Assembly: GCA_003952965.2 (NCBI GenBank)
Contig: CM025855.1
Span: 37,978,150 to 38,042,149, forward strand
Length of the DNA stretch: 64,000 nucleotides
DNA from: Morella rubra
Lineage: Eukaryota > Streptophyta > Magnoliopsida > Fagales > Myricaceae
Direction of reading: 5' to 3'
The notes under the pieces are model-generated. The model ran no database searches, was not told where the DNA came from, and saw nothing but the letters and a program-made list of their open reading frames with translations. This document shows positions 63,201-64,000 of this stretch, one piece after another. The translations under genes were made by a program, and so were the position numbers. Positions within the stretch are counted from its first letter, which is position 1. The number at the start of each line of letters is the position of its first letter.

Positions 63201-63656
63201 ATCACTTACATCTTGTCTGAAGGGTTTTACTCTATGGACCAACTTGGTTGCCCGGTTGTTTCTGCCTCCTGGAAATCATATAAGATTGTGCATGTTTCCT
63301 GTTAATTTGAAAAAGAATAAAGAAAAGCCTGGTTCCATAACCACAGCACGAATTGAAATGCTTTAATGTTCTCAAGTATAGGTGTAACTTTTATTATATT
63401 CTGCCTTTTTGATCTCCTAAGAACAAATTTAGCCTATCTCAGTTTTCTCAATCGTGTTTGAATACTCTGTCTCTGCGTAGAAAATTTGAAGTAGTTAACC
63501 TCTTATTACGGGGCAATTCTTAATCATTCTGGGTCATAAAGACTTATGTCCATATTGCAGGCATTCAACGTATTGCGGTATGAACTTGGGCAGAAGTATG
63601 ATTCTCATTACGATGCATTCAACCCTACTGAATATGGCCCACAACAGAGCCAAAGG
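60271..63656 (+). CDS. Prolyl 4-hydroxylase, first five exons (continues past window)
   Basis: 2-oxoglutarate/Fe(II)-dependent enzyme that hydroxylates proline in extensins and AGPs in the ER/Golgi. Exons: 60271-60381, 60494-60622, 61132-61289, 61677-61779, 63561-63656; all phases agree. Residues 1-37 are MKGKAQRSKTKLGLPVVILI onward with one membrane-spanning segment (about 13-33), a type II membrane anchor. Exon 2 is a poorly conserved acidic stalk (EEEEEEAGEG). Exon 3 starts the catalytic region (VLSWQPRALYFPNFATAKQC). Exon 4 has SGTFVSASEDETGVLDLIER. Exon 5 carries YDSHYDAFNP, the HxD part of the iron triad. The second His and the 2OG-binding Lys are expected in exons beyond 64000. I searched 63657-64000 for the next exon and did not find it. 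The downstream intron of exon 4 is 1.8 kb. Partial because the window ends. Confidence 0.93.
61923..61978. repeat. 28-bp tandem duplication in a P4H intron
   Basis: attagaagagatgac/actaagtatgttct is present twice back to back (61923-61950, 61951-61978) with one substitution, in the intron after P4H exon 4. Confidence 0.9.
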
Positions 63657-64000
63657 GTAAACATCTCCATCATCCTGTTGTTGTTTAATTGTGTCACCGC
63701 TTTCAGGCTTCTGTATTACTGCTTCACTGCTTCTCGTCTGGGAGAAGAGGAATATCAAGCTTTATAGATGTTCTTCTTCATTGCTCTGTGTAGAGACCAT
63801 GATTCCATACTTTGATTGTAAAGGTTTGTTTTTGCCTGTTTTTGCCCCTAGTAAGCAGCCCACCACTAAGTCATGGTAGCTCCAAGTCTAGAATTAAGTT
63901 GTGAAACAGATAAAATGGTAGGATCTGCAAAAGGGCAGGGTTTTTTTTTTTTTCCTCTCTCTCAAGGTTCTTAAGATTTCTCGCATATATTCTTCCTGAT

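Noticed and set aside
63660-63780. Possible sixth exon of the prolyl 4-hydroxylase after a cag at about 63705
   Set aside because: The translation after the acceptor-like site does not match the expected FLLYL...EEGGETMFP block; the true exon is probably beyond 64000.

Overview
This window is nuclear DNA of a flowering plant, most likely a woody eudicot. Genes have short coding exons split by AT-rich GT-AG introns, gene islands alternate with AT-rich intergenic DNA, and every recognisable protein is a plant family member (GASA peptide, lysine-rich AGP, plantacyanin, PPR, DUF620, DHU1). I cannot name the species from sequence alone.

Layout. 0.4-1.0 kb: a GASA/snakin cysteine-rich peptide gene on the minus strand. 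2.2-11.2 kb: a 9-kb minus-strand gene for a DHU1-type LRR + WD40 protein. It is disturbed at two places: a near-identical copy of one exon (978 bp apart) and a thinned-out repeat inside another exon. 11.2-18.3 kb: gene-poor, with simple repeats and MITE-like elements. 18.3-20.6 kb: a DUF620 gene (+) with two single-base losses in exon 1. 20.6-29.3 kb: gene-poor, with a composite of broken gene pieces (NYN domain twice, PABP MLLE domain), a 47-bp-armed inverted repeat, CACTA-like repeats and an LTR fossil. 29.4-31.6 kb: a lysine-rich arabinogalactan protein gene (-) whose GPI-signal exon lies 1.5 kb from the main exon.

34.4-36.0 kb: a small SWIB-domain gene (+). 36.5-38.9 kb: two tandem plantacyanin genes (-). 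40.3-42.75 kb: an intronless 825-residue PPR gene orthologous to Arabidopsis At5g02860 (+). 44.7-46.0 kb: a progesterone 5-beta-reductase/iridoid-synthase-like (PRISE) gene with a GC-AG intron (+). 46.9-48.0 kb: a ZSWIM7-like SWIM zinc-finger gene with a 22-nt microexon (-). 49.2-52.7 kb: a clade-D-type PP2C (-). 55.0-57.5 kb: a RHY1A-like RING-H2 E3 ligase (-). 60.3 kb to the right edge: the first five exons of a prolyl 4-hydroxylase (+), continuing past the window.

The genes do not form a pathway or operon-like cluster; this is an ordinary plant gene neighbourhood. Three products relate to the secretory pathway and wall (AGP, prolyl 4-hydroxylase, plantacyanins), but that is common and not evidence of a cluster. 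I found no new biological system. The most informative observations are the woven junction beside the duplicated DHU1 exon, which points to an assembly-consensus artefact, and the isolated one-base losses in DUF620, which point to residual sequence error. Exon boundaries given here were placed by hand from splice dinucleotides, reading frame and remembered family sequence; where stated, phases were checked arithmetically.
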